Below, in pieces: positions 61,031 to 64,000 of a stretch of 64,000 bases of DNA (positions within the stretch are counted from its first letter, which is position 1; every line of letters starts with the position of its first letter). The DNA is from Hemicentrotus pulcherrimus (Eukaryota > Echinodermata > Echinoidea > Camarodonta > Strongylocentrotidae), in NCBI GenBank assembly GCA_003118195.1, contig BEXV01000774.1, forward strand, positions 14,274 through 78,273, given 5' to 3'. Made by a program: the position numbers and the translations under genes. Under the pieces are notes generated by a model. That model saw only the letters and a program-made list of their open reading frames with translations, ran no database searches and had not been told where the DNA came from.

Positions 61031-61182
61031 TTATACTCTTTTCACACTGGTTTTGCTTAACCCCGTACTTTGCTTAGCCCCGTACTATCCTTAACCCCGG
61101 ACTACCTTTCTTTGCTTTTCACACTCGCTGTTTGTAGTCCCGTACTAGCCGCTATTCCGGAATAAGAAAATTCACGCTGTTC
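61031..61182. mobile_element. Repeat insertion between duplicated flanks
   Basis: Begins TTATACTCTTTTCACACTGG and carries repeated CTTAACCCCGTACT / CTTAGCCCCGTACT / CTTAACCCCGGACT units. It is absent after the right-hand copy of the flank. It probably marks an element insertion on one haplotype, cut at the contig end. Confidence 0.5.
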
Positions 61183-61183
61183 N

Positions 61184-61279
61184 CAAGCTACCATAAGTTC
61201 ATCTGGAGTTCTATTATATGTGGCTTACACGGATATTCTGCTTTTTTTTTGCTCTGCCTCTTACCGACACAAGAAACAC
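61184..61279. repeat. Direct duplicate, right copy
   Basis: Second copy of 60938-61030, immediately right of the N at 61183. It continues into non-repeat sequence (AGAGCTCAAATTTACC). Confidence 0.85.
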
Positions 61280-61677
61280 AGAGCTCAAATTTACCATGCT
61301 GGTAGAGCTCCACATCTGTAGATGTAGGTTGTGGTTAATAGACTTCTATTCATTGCAGTTTCCCCATTTTCTGCATGATGTACTGAACTACAATGGCCTT
61401 GAGTCTCAGTATACAACTAATTAAGAACAGCGATGACGAAGTCAGAATCCTATTAGAAAATGAAGGAAATATTCTATGCTGCTCCCATATATGAAGAGAG
61501 CAGGAAGCAGAGAGGAACATGTTTGTTCATTTAATTTTCTCTAAAATATCATAATTACAATTTTCACAATGCCTACCTTTGGTTTGAAAATGGTACAATT
61601 TATGTATCAATTTTTCAATAAAAAGTCTCATTGAGATTCAAGTTAAATTCCATGAGGGTCATCTACAAAGCACAGAG

Positions 61678-61686
61678 AGGGAGAGG

Positions 61687-61719
<33 letters not shown>

Positions 61720-61732
61720 AGAGAGAGCAAGG
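61678..61732. repeat. (GA)n microsatellite
   Basis: About 55 nt of GA with GAGC interruptions in the middle. Confidence 0.95.
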
Positions 61733-62014
61733 AAAGCATAGATAGAGAAAATTATTTGAGGGGAGACTGAAGCAAATGATAATATGAAGCAAAGGTTTAA
61801 AAATAAAAGGAAGAAGGGAAGGTCAAGGAAGAATTATGTCAGTCTACATTACTTCTCCATATCGTAGGCGCAGGTAAACCATGATGAATCATAATAATCA
61901 TAAAAATTTATTTAGCTTTTCATTACCATAACGTCCCCATTTGGAATATCTTTCCCAATCCAGAATTAGGAGGAGGAATCTAGCAGAGTCAGGAACAAGG
62001 TCTGAAGATAACAT

Positions 62015-62432
62015 TTGGATAAGGGTGAAAAGGAGAATGAAGAACCAGATAAACAGTCATGAAATGGGTTGCTGGGATATATGGCATCTATCCATCACCA
62101 ATCGACTTTTGGGTATGCCAGTTATTTCAGCCATGACTGACCCCATATTTAATAGCTCAAACCCAAGTTGCAATGGTAAGGTACCCTGGACCTAACATTA
62201 CAGCTATATCCACTGGCAAACACCCATGTATATTTTACAGGGACCTGCGTCACCTAAATCAACAGCACTGCTAATGGTTACGTGTCTCCTTTCTCCGCCA
62301 CTGCCACAATGGCTAGCCAGATCCATTACTGAATCAGGGAGTAACTTGTCGGCTAGGGAGGAGAAGGATTCTACTCGGGATGCAAAAACAGAGATGTCAT
62401 TGCGATGCAATCATAGGTTATCAAAATGTTAA
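62015..62432. other. Ambiguous exon-like island
   Basis: On the plus strand a frame ending ..NSSNPSCNG meets a good donor (AATG|GTAAGG at 62172/62173). A good acceptor (TATTTTACAG) follows 69 nt later at 62241, opening onto a 60-codon frame; joining them shifts frame to an early stop. On the minus strand 62410-62204 encodes a natural-looking frame (VESFSSLADKLLPDSVMDLA). Neither strand gives a complete gene. It could be a noncoding exon, a pseudogene or an unknown short gene. Confidence 0.25.
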
Positions 62433-62731
62433 TGTATCTTAATAGTCCTGGGTAGTTGGTACCCCTGCTAACTTGCTTCTTTTGTCATTAACTAATGACT
62501 GGAGGATATGAACTCTATTGCTCTGAATGATCAATGAGGACGTCCAGTCATGTTTATTTTATGTTTAACAGTATCATCTGTAGGTCATAGGAATGCTGCT
62601 CATCTCCAGGCTGCCCATGTTGCTATCAAAATGTTACAATGAAATGTAAACATGATCATTCAGTTTCTGTATGTTGTCTGTTGAGAGCCAGAAGGGCGTT
62701 AACTCTGAGTAAAATTATATGAGTAAACACC

Positions 62732-63964
62732 CAGGCAAAAAATTAAGTTTTTCATTTCGGGGGCTCCATTTTAAATTTTTGGAAAATTTTCGGGGGCTAC
62801 TTTTTCAACTTTCGGGGGCTCTTTTTTCCATTTCGGGGGCTCTTTTTTCTGGGACTACTTTTTCGTTAATTCATAAAAGGATAGGCCTACAGTTTGTTGA
62901 GATTTATTTAGAAGGCCAAGGTTTCGGGCTTCCTGCTTCATAATTGCCTATTAAAAAAGAAACCCCTTTTTCTAGTTCAATAACTAAGTTTTGATTTGAT
63001 GCAAAAACTGGAAAATAACAGACCCTAGATTGTGGTTATTTATGGCCATGAATTTTTGATTATCATTTTTCAAAGTAAAATTTTCACAAGAAAATCAGAC
63101 AGTCGTTTAAAATCCTAGACATTAGTAATACTTTTACTAATTCTAAGTTCAGTTTTCGTAAATCTATTCACAAAACTATCGCGGCAATAATGATGCAAAC
63201 CAACGGATAACAATTTCAAAGTGTGAGACTCGAGCTCAGTATACAACAGCGTGACTCCAGGAGCTCCAACACCAGCGCCGCAGGCGTCGGACGCTTGCGG
63301 TGCCTGTGTTGGTGCTCTCTGGATCGAGTTAACTGCAGCCCAGCTCTACTCAGATCACACACGCGGCAATGCACTGTATTGCATGCGTGTCAGTCACGGT
63401 GATTTTGTCTGATTTTCTTTACTTTAAAGAAATGATTATCAAAACTAAGTAAAGATGGCGAGAATACTAAAAGAATTTGGCTTTAATTTCATACCTCTAC
63501 TTATGGAAACTTAATAAAGCGGCAATCGTGAATTCGTGATGGAAATTGATTGCAGTTTCGCGGTACATGGTCTAGGTTCAGATAATTTGATCTACCAAAA
63601 CAAAATCGACCGACAAAAACTCGATCCCTACACTCCGTCTTGATCTCGCAACTGCGAAAATGTACGTGTTTTGGCGTACGTGCGTGCGACATGGTAAGCC
63701 AGGAAAGGTATGGAATATGGTTCGATCTTTTTTGCGACTGATTTTTGTGTATACAATTTTACATGGAGATTCAGCGCGGGCGACGTCGCCCGGACCAAGA
63801 AATGCATACAATGAATACGAAGCTAGTAATCGTTACGGGGGCGATTTGAGATCATTTCACTTTTCGATGTCGCCCCCGAAATCGGATTTTGAGCCTATTT
63901 CGGGGGCTGTTTATGGTGTTTCCAGGGCGAATCCGCCCTCCGCCCCCGTGTATTTTTTTGGCTG
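62732..63964. mobile_element. Nonautonomous hAT-like element, 1233 bp
   Basis: Perfect 8-bp direct repeats TAAACACC flank it (62724-62731 and 63965-63972). Termini CAGGCAAAAAAT and, inverted, CAGCCAAAAAAATAC form short inverted repeats. TTTCGGGGGCT occurs four times in the first 110 bp, and again plus inverted CGCCCCCGAAAT near the right end, like hAT subterminal repeats. There is no transposase frame. The body is far richer in CpG than the window. Confidence 0.8.
63266..63312. repeat. Internal GC-rich hairpin
   Basis: CCAACACCAGCGCCGCAGGC..GTC pairs with GACGCTTGCGGTGCCTGTGT..TGG as a near-perfect stem in the hAT-like element. Confidence 0.8.
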
Positions 63965-64000
63965 TAAACACCTTTCTGGCTCAGATACAGCCCATGATTG

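Larger units (their letters stand above)
62682..63983. mobile_element. Palindromic element interrupted by a hAT-like insertion
   Basis: The left arm TGAGAGCCAGAAGGGCGTTA..ACTC (62682-62705) and a right arm split across the insertion (62722-62731 plus 63973-63983, reading GAGTAAACACC|TTTCTGGCTCA) form the same palindrome seen at 54713 and 40738. Confidence 0.55.

Noticed and set aside
1..64000. CRISPR array, operon or bacterial mobile system
   Set aside because: The DNA is intron-bearing and eukaryotic. The repeats seen are microsatellites, tandem duplications or transposon ends.

Overview
The window is animal nuclear DNA: AT-rich, with long introns, many microsatellites and several short interspersed and inverted-repeat elements. 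It carries two spliced protein genes, both on the minus strand. Protein content (a deuterostome-like dystroglycan and a MAN1/LEMD3), the (CT)n/(AAT)n microsatellites, and two places where diverged allelic copies appear to lie on either side of a single N all suggest a highly heterozygous marine invertebrate deuterostome. A sea urchin is the most likely host; this is inference and I did not identify a species.

Layout. (1) 3687-15969, minus: a complete LEMD3/MAN1 inner-nuclear-membrane protein gene. I rebuilt it as 14 coding exons with consistent splice phases and 933 codons before the stop. Its 3' UTR probably continues to about position 530. Its introns hold short interspersed elements, a hAT-like element with an 8-bp target duplication, another terminal-inverted-repeat element, and a 74-nt poly(T) just upstream of one splice acceptor. 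(2) 16.0-17.9 kb: intergenic, with LEMD3 upstream DNA, an assembly gap flanked by (CT)n and poly(C), and a degenerate ~24-bp minisatellite. (3) 22329-33482, minus: a complete dystroglycan gene in two coding exons (100 + 792 codons) separated by an ~8.5 kb intron. It retains the furin-like site, the G|S autocleavage site, both expected cysteine pairs, the transmembrane helix and the WW-binding C-terminus. Its 3' UTR may run to about 17.87 kb. (4) 33.7-64 kb: no gene I can prove. It contains probable 5' UTR sequence of dystroglycan near 33.7-34.05 kb, tandem repeats, several inverted-repeat elements, CpG-richer islands that may be regulatory or noncoding exons, and two weak exon candidates (38.2 kb and 62.2 kb). 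At the right edge a 1233-bp hAT-like element is inserted inside a copy of a short palindromic element.

The two genes act in different places. Dystroglycan links extracellular matrix to the cytoskeleton at the plasma membrane; LEMD3 links chromatin to the inner nuclear membrane and restrains Smad signalling. Nothing in the sequence shows they are co-regulated. I found no prokaryote-style operon, CRISPR array or new multi-gene system. The least explained material is the transposon nesting, the repeat families shared between sites, and the ambiguous exon-like islands.
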